Shown piece after piece: positions 17,419 through 26,687 of a DNA stretch of 64,000 nt. Source of the stretch: Leptospira venezuelensis (GTDB taxonomy: Bacteria > Spirochaetota > Leptospiria > Leptospirales > Leptospiraceae); NCBI RefSeq assembly GCF_002150035.1, contig NZ_NETS01000010.1, forward strand, positions 1,488,001 through 1,552,000, read 5' to 3'. Below the pieces are notes generated by a model. The model saw only the letters and a list, made by a program, of their open reading frames with translations, did not search any database and was not told where the DNA came from. Made by a program: the position numbers and the translations under genes. Position 1 is the stretch's first letter. Each line of letters starts with the position of its first letter.

Positions 17419-17727
17419 ATGGCTGGCCAAAAGATCAGAGTAAAGCTTAAAGCTTTCGATCATAAGTTGATCGACCAATCAACTTACGAGATCGTTGCGA
17501 CTGCCAAAAGGACCGGAGCTACTGTCTCCGGTCCGATTCCTCTTCCAACGAAGAAGGAAATATACACAGTCCTCCGTTCTCCACACGTTAATAAAAAATC
17601 AAGAGAGCAGTTTGAGATGAAAACTCACAAAAGGCTCATAGACATTCTGGACACCAACGAAGACACAGTTGAAGCTTTAATGAAGCTACAACTCCCAGCA
17701 GGTGTTTCAGTGGATATTAAATCCTAA
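17419..17727 (+). CDS. rpsJ: 30S ribosomal protein S10 (uS10)
   Basis: The 102-residue protein has the standard length and motifs (LKAFDHKLIDQS, SGPIPLPTKKEIYTVLRSPH, KTHKRLIDI). It binds the head of the 30S subunit and, as NusE, takes part in antitermination. It is the first gene of the S10 operon, directly after tuf. Confidence 0.98.
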   Translation: MAGQKIRVKLKAFDHKLIDQSTYEIVATAKRTGATVSGPIPLPTKKEIYTVLRSPHVNKKSREQFEMKTHKRLIDILDTNEDTVEALMKLQLPAGVSVDIKS

Positions 17728-17738
17728 GGGAAGAAGAA

Positions 17739-18359
17739 ATGGCAAAGGGATTAATCGGTAAAAAGATAGGGATGTCCCAAATCTTCGACGAGCAAGGAAA
17801 CATGATTCCTGTAACCGTCTTAGAGGTAGGTCCCTGCGCAGTTTCCCAAGTCAAGTCCGTAGCTACGGACGGTTACGACGCGATACAATTAGCTTTTCAG
17901 GATGATAAAGAAAAACACCTGACCAAATCTGAAGTTAAACATTTGGCAAAAGCTGGACTAACTCCTAAGAGAGTGTTGAAGGAATTCCGGAATTTCGGCG
18001 AAGAGCCGGCTGCAGGCGCAGAGCTAAAAGCTCAAGATGTGTTTGCTGTTGCGGATATTGTAAAAGTTACAGGAACCAGCAAAGGTAAAGGTTTCCAAGG
18101 TGTTATCAAAAGATACGGACACCATGGTGGACCAGGAGCTCACGGTTCTCGTTTTCATAGACATCCAGGATCCATGGGATCCAACACCACTCCAGGTAGA
18201 GTATTCAAAGGTCGTAAATTACCGGGCCGTATGGGCTTCGATACAAAGACTATATTGAATCTGAAAGTAGTTCGTATTCACGAAGCAGAAAATTTGGTTT
18301 TTGTAAGCGGATCCGTTCCGGGACCTGCAAACTCCATCATTACTATTGAGAAGATATAA
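17739..18359 (+). CDS. rplC: 50S ribosomal protein L3 (uL3)
   Basis: The 206-residue protein carries the family blocks GLIGKKIGMSQIF and the long central loop (GKGFQGVIKRYGHHGGPGAHGS, then HRHPGSMG) that reaches the peptidyl transferase centre. It lies 11 bp after rpsJ with GGGAAGAAG as ribosome binding site. Confidence 0.98.
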   Translation: MAKGLIGKKIGMSQIFDEQGNMIPVTVLEVGPCAVSQVKSVATDGYDAIQLAFQDDKEKHLTKSEVKHLAKAGLTPKRVLKEFRNFGEEPAAGAELKAQDVFAVADIVKVTGTSKGKGFQGVIKRYGHHGGPGAHGSRFHRHPGSMGSNTTPGRVFKGRKLPGRMGFDTKTILNLKVVRIHEAENLVFVSGSVPGPANSIITIEKI

Positions 18360-18374
18360 AGACCGCGGTTAGTC

Positions 18375-19010
18375 ATGAAAGCACAGAAGTATTCAAAAGA
18401 AGGAAAACTGCTCTCGGAAATCGAACTTCCTGCATCGTTGTTCGAATCCAAGTATAGCAGTGGCGCGATTTACGACGCCATCAAAGCGGAGAATGCTAAC
18501 CTTCGCTCCGGGAATCATCATACCAAAACTCGCTCGGAAGTTTCCGGCGGTGGTAAAAAGCCTTGGTCCCAAAAAGGAACTGGTAGAGCTCGTCAAGGTT
18601 CTATTCGTGCTCCTCACTGGGTGGGCGGTGGTACTGTTCACGGACCTCGCAAGAGAGATTATTCATATAACGTTTCTCCAAAAGTAAAACGTAGAGCGGT
18701 TCTTTCCGTTTTGAATAAGAAAGCTCAAGACGCGGTCATTAAAGTAGTAGAAGATCTGGATCCAAAAGAATTCAGTACTAAAGCATTCTCTACTTTATTC
18801 AGCAATATCGGATTAAAGAACACTGGAGTGATCGGATTCTTAGTAGGTGGAGAGAATGACTTCCTTAAAAAGTCAGTTCGAAACATTCCTACTGTAAAAT
18901 ACATCAACTCTAAACGTATCGCGGTTCGTGACATTCTATATAATAGAAATCTTGTAATCACCGAAGGTGCTTTGGGAGAAATTCTCAAACATTACGGAGA
19001 AGGAAAATGA
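18375..19010 (+). CDS. rplD: 50S ribosomal protein L4 (uL4)
   Basis: The 211-residue protein shows the extended loop TRSEVSGGGKKPWSQKGTGR followed by GGGTVHGPRKRDY, which lines the exit tunnel. In many bacteria L4 represses its own S10 operon; whether that occurs here is not visible. Its stop overlaps the rplW start by four bases (ATGA), indicating translational coupling. Confidence 0.98.
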   Translation: MKAQKYSKEGKLLSEIELPASLFESKYSSGAIYDAIKAENANLRSGNHHTKTRSEVSGGGKKPWSQKGTGRARQGSIRAPHWVGGGTVHGPRKRDYSYNVSPKVKRRAVLSVLNKKAQDAVIKVVEDLDPKEFSTKAFSTLFSNIGLKNTGVIGFLVGGENDFLKKSVRNIPTVKYINSKRIAVRDILYNRNLVITEGALGEILKHYGEGK

Positions 19011-19315
19011 ATCTTAACGAAGTTATCTTATCTCCAATCATCACTGAGAAGTCCCAAGACCTGGAGACTATCGGTGAGAAAGCCGGTAAAAGAACCGTAA
19101 AATACACTGTGGAAATCCATCCTAGAGCGAACAAAACTCTAGTGAAGGAAGCTTTCCGCAAAATTTACAATGTAGTACCTTCTTCCGTAAACATCCAAGT
19201 GTATCGCGGAAAGATAAAAAGATTCCGTCATCTACCTGCTCCTAAAGCTCATTGGAAAAAAGCAATCGTGACTTTCCAAGACGGAGCGAGCATCGACTTC
19301 GGAAAGGAAGCATAA
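19007..19315 (+). CDS. rplW: 50S ribosomal protein L23 (uL23)
   Basis: The 102-residue protein carries ILSPIITEKSQDL and the conserved KIKRFRHLPAPKAHWKKAIVTF. It sits at the tunnel exit, where signal recognition particle and trigger factor dock. The start overlaps rplD by four bases, and rplB follows after 3 bp. Confidence 0.97.
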   Translation: MNLNEVILSPIITEKSQDLETIGEKAGKRTVKYTVEIHPRANKTLVKEAFRKIYNVVPSSVNIQVYRGKIKRFRHLPAPKAHWKKAIVTFQDGASIDFGKEA

Positions 19316-19318
19316 GAA

Positions 19319-20158
19319 ATGGGAATTAAAAAGTTTAAACCCGTTACTGCCGCCAGCCGTTTTAAATCGGTATTAACCTTCGAGGAAATCACCGAAACAG
19401 AACCGTATCGCCCTTTAACGATCAGCTTAAATTATAAAGCAGGTCGCGGAGAAGGTGGTAAAATTGCGGTTCGCAGAAAAGGCGGAAGAGTAAAACGCAA
19501 ATATCGTATCATCGACTTCAAACGTCGCAAGGTGGGAATTACTGCTACAGTTAAAACTGTAGAATATGATCCGTACCGTTCGGCGTTTATTTCTCTCGTT
19601 AGTTACTCTGACGGAGAATACGCTTATATCCTAAATGCTGAAGGCATGAAAGTTGGAGACAAAGTTTCCAATGGAGAAGCGGCTGAAATCAAAGTTGGAA
19701 ACGCACTTCCGCTCGGAAAAATTCCACCAGGCACTAACGTGCATAACGTGGAATTGAAAATTGGAAGAGGCGGACAAATAGCTAGAACAGCAGGATCTTT
19801 CGCTACTATCGCAGGTAGAGACGGAGAATACGTTCTTCTTAAACTTCCAAGTTCCGAAGTTCGTAAAGTTCACCAGAACTGCTACGCGACTGTAGGAATT
19901 TGCAGCAATAGAGATCATAACCTTGTTTCCATCGGTAAAGCTGGTAGAAACAGATGGTTGGGAAAACGTCCTAAGGTCAGAGGGGTTGTAATGAACCCAG
20001 TTGATCACCCACATGGTGGTGGTGAAGGGCGTACTTCTGGAGGACGTCACCCAGTGACTCCTTGGGGTATTCCAACTAAAGGATACAAAACTCGTCGTAG
20101 GGCTAAACCTTCTGACAAGTTCATTATCCAGAAGAGAAAGGGAAATAGGAGCAGGTAA
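19319..20158 (+). CDS. rplB: 50S ribosomal protein L2 (uL2)
   Basis: A 279-residue protein of normal length with the peptidyl-transferase-proximal motif MNPVDHPHGGGEGR near the C terminus and the repeated KYRIIDFKR block near the N terminus. It is needed for subunit association and tRNA binding. Confidence 0.98.
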   Translation: MGIKKFKPVTAASRFKSVLTFEEITETEPYRPLTISLNYKAGRGEGGKIAVRRKGGRVKRKYRIIDFKRRKVGITATVKTVEYDPYRSAFISLVSYSDGEYAYILNAEGMKVGDKVSNGEAAEIKVGNALPLGKIPPGTNVHNVELKIGRGGQIARTAGSFATIAGRDGEYVLLKLPSSEVRKVHQNCYATVGICSNRDHNLVSIGKAGRNRWLGKRPKVRGVVMNPVDHPHGGGEGRTSGGRHPVTPWGIPTKGYKTRRRAKPSDKFIIQKRKGNRSR

Positions 20159-20163
20159 TCATC

Positions 20164-20774
<611 letters not shown>

Positions 20775-20785
20775 TAGGGGAAATC

Positions 20786-21463
20786 ATGGGACAGAAAGTT
20801 AACCCAATCGGACTTCGTATCGGAATTACCCGCGGATGGGATTCCATCTGGTTCTCGCAAGCAGACTACAAAAAGAACCTGCACGAAGATATTAGAATTC
20901 GTAGATTTATCCAAGGCCGTTTTAAAGAAGCTGGCGTTGTAAAAGTTGTAGTGGAGCGTTTTCCTGAGAAGATCAACGTTAACCTTCACACTGCTAAGCC
21001 AGGTGTGGTAATCGGTAAAAACGGAGCGAATATCGAAGCCGTTAAAAAAGTCCTTAAGACTATGACCGAAAAACCTCTGAATCTTAACATTATCGAAGTT
21101 AAGAAACCTGAGACTATCGCGCAATGTATCGCTGAGTCTATCGCGATCCAAATTCAAGAGCGTCAACCGTTCCGTCGTGTGATGAAACAAGAACTTCGTC
21201 GTGCAATGAGAGGCGGAGTAGAAGGAATTAAGATCCTTATCTCCGGACGTTTGAACGGAGCGGATATGGCTCGTCGCGAAGGTTATCGTGAAGGAAGAAT
21301 TCCTCTTCATACCCTTAGAGCGAAAATCGATCTAGGATTCCGTGAAGCAAGCACCACTTTCGGACAAATCGGAGTGAAAGTTTGGACTTACACTGGAGAC
21401 TTCATCAACAGTAAAGAAGAGTCCGAAGAAGATAAATACGCCGTTAAAAGAAGGACCAACTGA
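20786..21463 (+). CDS. rpsC: 30S ribosomal protein S3 (uS3)
   Basis: A 225-residue protein with the start MGQKVNPIGLRIGITRGWDS, the KH domain (VVIGKNGANIEAVKK) and the C-terminal IPLHTLRAKIDLGF block. It forms part of the mRNA entry tunnel and its helicase activity. AGGGGAAATC precedes the ATG. Confidence 0.98.
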   Translation: MGQKVNPIGLRIGITRGWDSIWFSQADYKKNLHEDIRIRRFIQGRFKEAGVVKVVVERFPEKINVNLHTAKPGVVIGKNGANIEAVKKVLKTMTEKPLNLNIIEVKKPETIAQCIAESIAIQIQERQPFRRVMKQELRRAMRGGVEGIKILISGRLNGADMARREGYREGRIPLHTLRAKIDLGFREASTTFGQIGVKVWTYTGDFINSKEESEEDKYAVKRRTN

Positions 21464-21493
21464 TCGTCTCTGATGATCCAAAGGTAAAAAACG

Positions 21494-21907
21494 ATGTTAT
21501 CACCTAAAAGAGTTAAGTTCAGAAAAAGACAAAGGGGCCGCTTGAAAGGAAACGACGAGCGTGGTTCCAAAGTGTCCTTCGGAGAGTTCGGTCTTAAAGC
21601 CGTTACTTCCGGACGTTTGACTGCAAGACAGATCGAGGCAGCAAGGATCACCATCAACCGCCAAGTAAAAAGAGGCGGGAAATTATGGATTAGGATCTTC
21701 CCTCATTTACCTATTACTAAAAAACCAGCGGAAACTCGTATGGGTAAAGGTAAAGGTAACCCTGAATTCTGGATCGCAGAGATCAGACCTGGTAGAGTTT
21801 TATTCGAAATGAGCGGAATCGATGAAGCGACCGCTAAAAAAGCTTTGGATTTGGCTGCTTATAAACTGCCTGTTCAAACTGAATTCGTGAAGAGGTCTAC
21901 GCTGTGA
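21494..21907 (+). CDS. rplP: 50S ribosomal protein L16 (uL16)
   Basis: A 137-residue protein with MLSPKRVKFRKRQRGRLKG, the RMGKGKGNPEFWIA loop, and the helix MSGIDEATAKKALDLAAYKLP. It organises the A-site region of 23S rRNA. It ends with a four-base GTGA overlap with rpmC. Confidence 0.98.
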   Translation: MLSPKRVKFRKRQRGRLKGNDERGSKVSFGEFGLKAVTSGRLTARQIEAARITINRQVKRGGKLWIRIFPHLPITKKPAETRMGKGKGNPEFWIAEIRPGRVLFEMSGIDEATAKKALDLAAYKLPVQTEFVKRSTL

Positions 21908-22206
21908 AAAAGATCAAACTCGCAGAGTTGAAAGACGCAGAAATTTTAGCACAATTGGAAGATGCTTACAAAATTATTCGTACAGCACGTTTCCAATACG
22001 GAGTGGCTCGTTCTTTGGAAAACCCGAAGGTGATTACTAATGCGAAGAAGAAAATCGCACGCCTTCTAACTATCCAAAAGAACAGAGAGTTAGCTGCGAA
22101 GTCTGGTACTACTAAGGCTAGACGATATTCGAGAGCTACACGCAAGACACAAGCTTTAGCAAAATCTAATGCTTCTGCTAAGAAAGTAGCTAAAGGAACG
22201 AATTGA
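21904..22206 (+). CDS. rpmC: 50S ribosomal protein L29 (uL29) with C-terminal extension
   Basis: The N-terminal part (LKDAEILAQLEDAYKIIRTARFQ, then ARLLTIQKNRE) matches L29. At 100 residues it exceeds the usual 60-75; the added tail (from about residue 70) is rich in Ala, Lys, Thr and Ser. The start is GTG, inside the last codons of rplP. The tail could wrap onto rRNA near the tunnel exit, where L29 lies next to L23. Confidence 0.95.
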   Translation: MKKIKLAELKDAEILAQLEDAYKIIRTARFQYGVARSLENPKVITNAKKKIARLLTIQKNRELAAKSGTTKARRYSRATRKTQALAKSNASAKKVAKGTN

Positions 22207-22208
22207 TT

Positions 22209-22478
22209 ATGGAAACTGCAAAGAAGCACATAAAAAAATCACTTCTTAGCGAAGGTAAAGTAGTGAGCACTGCTATGGACAAAACCCTAGTGATGCTTGT
22301 AGAGGCTCGTAAGACTCACCCTAAGTTTAAGAAGATCGTTCGTAGAACCGTTAAAATGAAGGTTCATGACGAAAAGAATGAATGCCAAGTAGGAGATAGA
22401 ATTCTGGCGATTGAAACCAGACCTCTATCCCGTGAAAAGCGTCACCGTCTATTTAAGATCGTAGAAAAGGCAAAGTAA
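22209..22478 (+). CDS. rpsQ: 30S ribosomal protein S17 (uS17)
   Basis: An 89-residue protein with GKVVSTAMDKTLVMLVE and the KMKVHDEKNECQVGDRILAIETRPLS block. It binds 16S rRNA helix 11 early in assembly. The ATG at 22209 is chosen; an in-frame TTG six bases upstream is unlikely to be used. Confidence 0.97.
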   Translation: METAKKHIKKSLLSEGKVVSTAMDKTLVMLVEARKTHPKFKKIVRRTVKMKVHDEKNECQVGDRILAIETRPLSREKRHRLFKIVEKAK

Positions 22479-22479
22479 G

Positions 22480-22872
22480 ATGATCCAACAGGAAACCATC
22501 CTCCAAGTCGCCGATAACTCCGGAATCAAAAGAGTTATGTGTATCAAAGTCTTAGGAGGCTCTAAAAAACGTTACGCCTCCGTAGGAGACGAGATCATCG
22601 TCGCCGTTAAAGACGCACAACCTGCTTATGGGTTAAAGGATTCCACGGGGAAAAAGGTCCATAACAAGGCCGTTCAACGCGCAGTAGTCGTCAGAACTAA
22701 GAAAGAAATCCGTCGTCCAGATGGTTCTTATATTCGTTTCGATGATAACGCAGTCGCAATTATCGACGACAAAGGAAACCCGAAAGGGACCCGTATTTTC
22801 GGGCCAGTAGCTCGCGAACTTCGCGATAAAAAATACGCTAAGATCATCTCCCTAGCGCCGGAGGTTTTATAA
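22480..22872 (+). CDS. rplN: 50S ribosomal protein L14 (uL14)
   Basis: A 130-residue protein with MIQQETILQVADNSGIKRVMCIKVLGG and GTRIFGPVARELRDKKYAKIISLAPEVL. It is a few residues longer than the common 122, through a small insertion around residues 51-75. It contacts the 30S subunit and is the target of RsfS. The stop and rplX start overlap by one base. Confidence 0.98.
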   Translation: MIQQETILQVADNSGIKRVMCIKVLGGSKKRYASVGDEIIVAVKDAQPAYGLKDSTGKKVHNKAVQRAVVVRTKKEIRRPDGSYIRFDDNAVAIIDDKGNPKGTRIFGPVARELRDKKYAKIISLAPEVL

Positions 22873-23225
22873 TGTCTAAGCTGACGTATCGGGGATCCGA
22901 ATATACAAAATTCAAATCCGTTCGCCTTCACAAAGATGACGAAGTAGTTGTCATCGCAGGAAAAGAGAAGGGAAAAAGAGGCAAGATCCTAGTAATCGAT
23001 AAGAAAAGGGATCGTGTAGTAGTAGAAGGACTGAATAAACGTAAACGTTTCTTAAGACCTACCCAAGAAAACCCTCAAGGTGGTATCGTAGAAGTGGAAG
23101 CTCCAATGCACATTTCCAACGTAATGTTCTACGACTCCAAGAAGAAGAAGGGAGTTCGTTTGGGCTACCAAGAGAACAAAGGTAAAAAAGTCCGCGTTTC
23201 TAAGCCGGAAGGGAAAGAGATCTAA
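22872..23225 (+). CDS. rplX: 50S ribosomal protein L24 (uL24)
   Basis: The 117-residue protein contains the KOW motif (DEVVVIAGKEKGKRGKILVID) and the GGIVEVEAPMHISNVM block. It starts 50S assembly at the 5' domain of 23S rRNA. The first 15 residues (SKLTYRGSEYTKFKS) are a short N-terminal addition to the usual start. Confidence 0.97.
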   Translation: MSKLTYRGSEYTKFKSVRLHKDDEVVVIAGKEKGKRGKILVIDKKRDRVVVEGLNKRKRFLRPTQENPQGGIVEVEAPMHISNVMFYDSKKKKGVRLGYQENKGKKVRVSKPEGKEI

Positions 23226-23228
23226 GTC

Positions 23229-23780
23229 ATGGCAGCAGCTAGATTAAGAGATAAATACGGGAAAGAAATCGTTCCCGCTCTTCAGAAACAATTTAACTTC
23301 AAGTCCATTATGCAAGTTCCTCGTTTGGAAAAAATAGTTCTGAACGTGGGAATGGGTGAGGCTCATACCAACCCTAAAGCATTGGAAGCGGCAGTAGAAG
23401 AACTCGCATTGATCACTGGACAACGTCCGGTTAAGACCAAGGCTAAAAAATCCATCGCAGGATTCAAACTCCGCGAAGGTATGAGTCTCGGTACCACAGT
23501 TACATTACGTGGAAACTACATGTATGAGTTTCTAGATCGTTTGGTAAACGTGGCTTTACCAAGGGTGCGTGACTTTAAAGGAGTTTCCGAGAAAGGTTTT
23601 GACGGCCGCGGAAACTACAACTTCAGCATCAAAGAACAAATCATTTTCCCAGAGATCAAAGTGGATAAGATCAACACTCTCTATGGAATGAACCTGACCT
23701 TCGTAACGAACACCAAGGTAGACGCAGAAGCTTATAGCCTTCTCGCTGCTTTCGGTATGCCGTTCCGGAACCTGAGATAA
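23229..23780 (+). CDS. rplE: 50S ribosomal protein L5 (uL5)
   Basis: A 183-residue protein of standard length with MQVPRLEKIVLNVGMGEA, the P-loop-like GQRPVKTKAKKSIAGFKLREG and FDGRGNYNFSIKEQIIFPEI. It binds 5S rRNA and bridges to the 30S subunit. Confidence 0.98.
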   Translation: MAAARLRDKYGKEIVPALQKQFNFKSIMQVPRLEKIVLNVGMGEAHTNPKALEAAVEELALITGQRPVKTKAKKSIAGFKLREGMSLGTTVTLRGNYMYEFLDRLVNVALPRVRDFKGVSEKGFDGRGNYNFSIKEQIIFPEIKVDKINTLYGMNLTFVTNTKVDAEAYSLLAAFGMPFRNLR

Positions 23781-23793
23781 GGAGCCCGCAATC

Positions 23794-23979
23794 ATGGCTA
23801 AGACCTCTTTAATCGAAAGACATAAGAAAAAAAAGAAATTCAAAGTAAGGGTTCACAATCGTTGCCCACTTTGCGGACGCCCTCGCGGTTACCTAAGAAG
23901 ATTCGACATGTGCAGAATTTGCTTCCGGAAGCTTGCTAGCCAAGCTCAAATCCCGGGAGTAGTTAAGGCATCTTGGTAA
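23794..23979 (+). CDS. rpsZ: 30S ribosomal protein S14 type Z (uS14, zinc form)
   Basis: A 61-residue S14 of the short zinc-binding type, with two CxxC pairs in RCPLCGRPRGY and DMCRICFRKL, and the C-terminal GVVKASW. The zinc form fits a bacterium that keeps the C+ paralogue here; no C- copy is visible in the window. Confidence 0.97.
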   Translation: MAKTSLIERHKKKKKFKVRVHNRCPLCGRPRGYLRRFDMCRICFRKLASQAQIPGVVKASW

Positions 23980-23992
23980 GGAGGACATTATA

Positions 23993-24391
23993 ATGAGTTT
24001 ATCTGATCCAATCGGTGATATGCTGACCCGCATTCGTAATGCTGGTCGTGCGAAACATGAAAGTTGTGTGATTCCAGGAAGTAAGATCAAACGTTCTATT
24101 CTGGAGTTATTAAAAGAAGAAGGATTTATCAACGGCTATGAGCCGGTGACTAACGGAAGTTTCGAAGATTTCAAAGTTGCTTTGAAATACGATGTAACTA
24201 AAAGACCTGTGATCCGCGAGTTAGTTCGTGTATCTAAACCTGGTCGTAGAGTTTACATGAAAAGCGAAGAGATCCGCCCGTATAAAAACAATATGGGAAC
24301 TATGATTCTCTCTACTTCCAAGGGAGTTATGACCGGCAAAAAAGCTAGGAAATTACGCGTAGGAGGAGAGGTTATCTGTAAACTCTCTTAA
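23993..24391 (+). CDS. rpsH: 30S ribosomal protein S8 (uS8)
   Basis: A 132-residue protein starting MSLSDPIGDMLTRIRNAG and ending with TMILSTSKGVMTGKKARKLRVGGEVICKLS. In E. coli S8 represses the spc operon by binding mRNA at rplE; the equivalent is not assessed here. AAGGAGGAC gives a strong ribosome binding site. Confidence 0.98.
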   Translation: MSLSDPIGDMLTRIRNAGRAKHESCVIPGSKIKRSILELLKEEGFINGYEPVTNGSFEDFKVALKYDVTKRPVIRELVRVSKPGRRVYMKSEEIRPYKNNMGTMILSTSKGVMTGKKARKLRVGGEVICKLS

Positions 24392-24416
24392 GAGTAACGG
24401 AAACTTATAAAGACCT

Positions 24417-24956
24417 ATGTCCAGGATTGGAAAAGCAGAAATCAAACTTCCGGATAAAGTGGAAGTAAAGCAGGACACTACTGTAATTAGAGTGAAAGGT
24501 CCTCTAGGTGAGTTACAAACTCCTATTTTTGCAGGAATCTCTCTGAAAAACGAGGGTGGAACTGTAAAATTAGAAAGATCCAGCGAAGAGCAAAACGTTG
24601 TAGCTCTTCACGGATTGACCCGCGCTCTTCTTATGAACAGCGTAAAGGGTGTGACCGCTGGTTGGGAAAAAAACCTGGAGATCACAGGGGTTGGTTATCG
24701 TGCTGCTAAGCGCGGTGAAGATCTGGTGATGAACCTTGGATATTCCCACGAGGTTGTTTACAAGGCTCCTAAAGGAATTAAGATCGAAGTCATTGAACAA
24801 GTGAAGATCAAAATTTCCGGAATCGACAAACAGCTAGTCGGACAAGTTGCGGCGGATATCCGTTCTAAGAGACCTCCTGAGCCTTATAAAGGTAAAGGGA
24901 TCAAGTACAACGACGAATTTATCAAGAGAAAGGCCGGAAAAACCGGTAAGAAGTAA
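24417..24956 (+). CDS. rplF: 50S ribosomal protein L6 (uL6)
   Basis: A 179-residue protein of normal length with MSRIGKAEIKLPDKVEV, the duplicated beta domain, and the C-terminal RSKRPPEPYKGKGIKYNDE. It lies near the sarcin-ricin loop where elongation factors bind. The ribosome binding site is weak (TATAAAGACCT before ATG). Confidence 0.98.
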   Translation: MSRIGKAEIKLPDKVEVKQDTTVIRVKGPLGELQTPIFAGISLKNEGGTVKLERSSEEQNVVALHGLTRALLMNSVKGVTAGWEKNLEITGVGYRAAKRGEDLVMNLGYSHEVVYKAPKGIKIEVIEQVKIKISGIDKQLVGQVAADIRSKRPPEPYKGKGIKYNDEFIKRKAGKTGKK

Positions 24957-24960
24957 GGCC

Positions 24961-25323
24961 ATGATTAATAAACTGAAAAAAATCGCAGCCAAACGCAGAA
25001 GAGCAGAGCGTTCCAGATTCAAACTGAGACAATCTAGCTCTCGCCCTAGATTGGTATTCAATAAATCCAATCGTTATCTTTCCTGCCAGATCGTAGATGA
25101 TGGCCAAGGAACTACTTTGGTAGCTGCTTCTACTTTAGAAGCTACTTTTGGTGGCAAAAGCCGCAAAGATAAAGAAGCTGCTAAAGCTTTGGGAAAAGCG
25201 ATCGGAGAGAGAGCCGCTTCTAAAGGTGTGAAGGTAGTTATGCTGGATCGTTCCGGAATGATCTACCACGGAAGAATCGCGGCTTTCGCGGACGCGGCTA
25301 GAGAAGCAGGACTGGAGTTCTAA
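24961..25323 (+). CDS. rplR: 50S ribosomal protein L18 (uL18)
   Basis: A 120-residue protein beginning MINKLKKIAAKRRRAERSRF, with RPRLVFNKSNRYLSCQIVDD and GMIYHGRIAAFADAAREAGLEF. It carries 5S rRNA into the 50S subunit. The ATG at 24961 is the natural start, 4 bp after rplF; a longer reading upstream would overlap rplF and is rejected. Confidence 0.97.
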   Translation: MINKLKKIAAKRRRAERSRFKLRQSSSRPRLVFNKSNRYLSCQIVDDGQGTTLVAASTLEATFGGKSRKDKEAAKALGKAIGERAASKGVKVVMLDRSGMIYHGRIAAFADAAREAGLEF

Positions 25324-25325
25324 TA

Positions 25326-25841
25326 ATGGCATACGAACAAGATCAAGAACAGAAAGAGTTTAACGAGAAGGTCGTAAAGATCGATCGTGTTGCTAAAGTT
25401 GTAAAAGGTGGACGTCGTTTCTCCTTTAACGCTCTGACAGTAGTTGGAGATGCAAAAGGTAAAGTAGGGATCGGATTCGGTAAAGCGAACGAGGTTCCAG
25501 ACGCGATCCGTAAATCCATCGAGTCTGCTAAGAAGAATTTGGTGAAAATCCAATTCAGAGGACATACCATTCCTCATGAAGTGATCGGAAAATTCAAATC
25601 GGCAAGAGTGATTCTAAAACCGTCTACTGCGGGAACTGGAATCATTGCTGGTGGATCCGTTCGTTCGGTAGTGGAGAAGGTTGGAATCCAAGATATTCTT
25701 AGCAAATCTTGGGGTTCTTCGAATCCAGTAAACATCGTAAAGGCGACTCTGGACGCTCTTCAACAATTGGAGACTCCGGTATTAGCAGCTCGTAAAAGAG
25801 GAATCACTCTGGCTCGTCTTTTCGGAAACGACGTAGGATAA
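25326..25841 (+). CDS. rpsE: 30S ribosomal protein S5 (uS5)
   Basis: A 171-residue protein with the S5 double-stranded-RNA-binding block (VVKGGRRFSFNALTVVGD, GKVGIGFGKANEVPDAI) and the C-terminal SKSWGSSNPVNIVKATLDAL. It forms part of the mRNA entry tunnel and affects decoding accuracy. Confidence 0.98.
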   Translation: MAYEQDQEQKEFNEKVVKIDRVAKVVKGGRRFSFNALTVVGDAKGKVGIGFGKANEVPDAIRKSIESAKKNLVKIQFRGHTIPHEVIGKFKSARVILKPSTAGTGIIAGGSVRSVVEKVGIQDILSKSWGSSNPVNIVKATLDALQQLETPVLAARKRGITLARLFGNDVG

Positions 25842-25846
25842 TAAAC

Positions 25847-26026
25847 ATGGAAACCGTAATCGTTACTCAGATCAAAAGTAATATCGGGATTAAAAAAGGC
25901 CAGAAGCTAACTCTGGCTGCTTTGGGACTCCGTAAAACCGGACAACAAAGAAAACATACTCTAACTCCGCAGGTGAAAGGAATGATCAATGACGTTCAAC
26001 ACCTGGTCCGAGTCGAAAAGGCGTAA
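25847..26026 (+). CDS. rpmD: 50S ribosomal protein L30 (uL30)
   Basis: A short gene of 59 codons between rpsE and rplO. Its product begins METVIVTQIKSNIGIKKGQK and contains LGLRKTGQQRKHTLTPQVKGM and ends VQHLVRVEKA, which is the L30 pattern. Position and length (about 60 residues) agree with the family. Confidence 0.95.
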   Translation: METVIVTQIKSNIGIKKGQKLTLAALGLRKTGQQRKHTLTPQVKGMINDVQHLVRVEKA

Positions 26027-26039
26027 TTAGGTAAGGGAA

Positions 26040-26564
26040 ATGAGTAAAGAAAGAATTAAGGCTGCCCTAGCGTTCGGAAAGGAGCGCGAAGAAAAGGGAG
26101 ATAAGCCAGCAGGGAACATCATTCCAGTTCCAGCAGGTTCTACTAAGAACAAAAAACGTTTAGGTCGTGGTATCGGTTCCAAAACCGGTAAAACTGGGGG
26201 CCGCGGATCCAAAGGACAGTATGCTCGTAATACCGTTCGTAGAGGATTCGAAGGTGGGCAGATGCCTATCCACAGAAGACTCCCAAAACGCGGATTTACT
26301 TCTATTTTTCATAAGGATTTCTTCCCAATCAACCTCAGAGACATAGAGAAAAGCGGGTTGACCGGCAACATAGATGCCAAAATTATGGTTGAATCGAAGA
26401 TTCTTGATAAAGAGAGCTCTCTTTTCAAGATTCTGGGAACCGGTGAGATCACAAAAGCCGTGCATATAGTAGCGGATGGATTCTCCGCTTCTGCTAAGGA
26501 AAAGATAGAGAAAGCAGGCGGTTCCATTAAACTTCGCTCAGAATTAGCTTCTAAAGAAGCTTAA
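26040..26564 (+). CDS. rplO: 50S ribosomal protein L15 (uL15)
   Basis: A 174-residue protein with the glycine-rich RLGRGIGSKTGKTGGRGSKG and FEGGQMPIHRRLPKRGF. The first 30 residues (MSKERIKAALAFGKER and on) precede the usual core and form an N-terminal extension relative to typical L15 starts. It binds 23S rRNA late in assembly. A hairpin terminator lies 50 bp downstream. Confidence 0.97.
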   Translation: MSKERIKAALAFGKEREEKGDKPAGNIIPVPAGSTKNKKRLGRGIGSKTGKTGGRGSKGQYARNTVRRGFEGGQMPIHRRLPKRGFTSIFHKDFFPINLRDIEKSGLTGNIDAKIMVESKILDKESSLFKILGTGEITKAVHIVADGFSASAKEKIEKAGGSIKLRSELASKEA

Positions 26565-26614
26565 TCCGAGTCGTTTTTCGACCGTTTGGAAGACCGATTC
26601 TTTTATGTTTATAG

Positions 26615-26640
26615 AGGGACTCAATGTTTGAGTCCCTTTT
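26615..26640 (+). terminator. Intrinsic terminator inside the spc run
   Basis: A perfect 10-bp stem (AGGGACTCAA, loop TGT, TTGAGTCCCT) is followed by a short T run. It separates the ribosomal protein genes before rplO from secY-adk-infA. It could terminate, attenuate, or mark the 3' end of the upstream transcript, with secY driven from its own promoter. Confidence 0.75.
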
Positions 26641-26687
26641 GCCCGAAAGGGGAATGACCAAGGACTAAGGAAAGAGAACAAAGCCGC

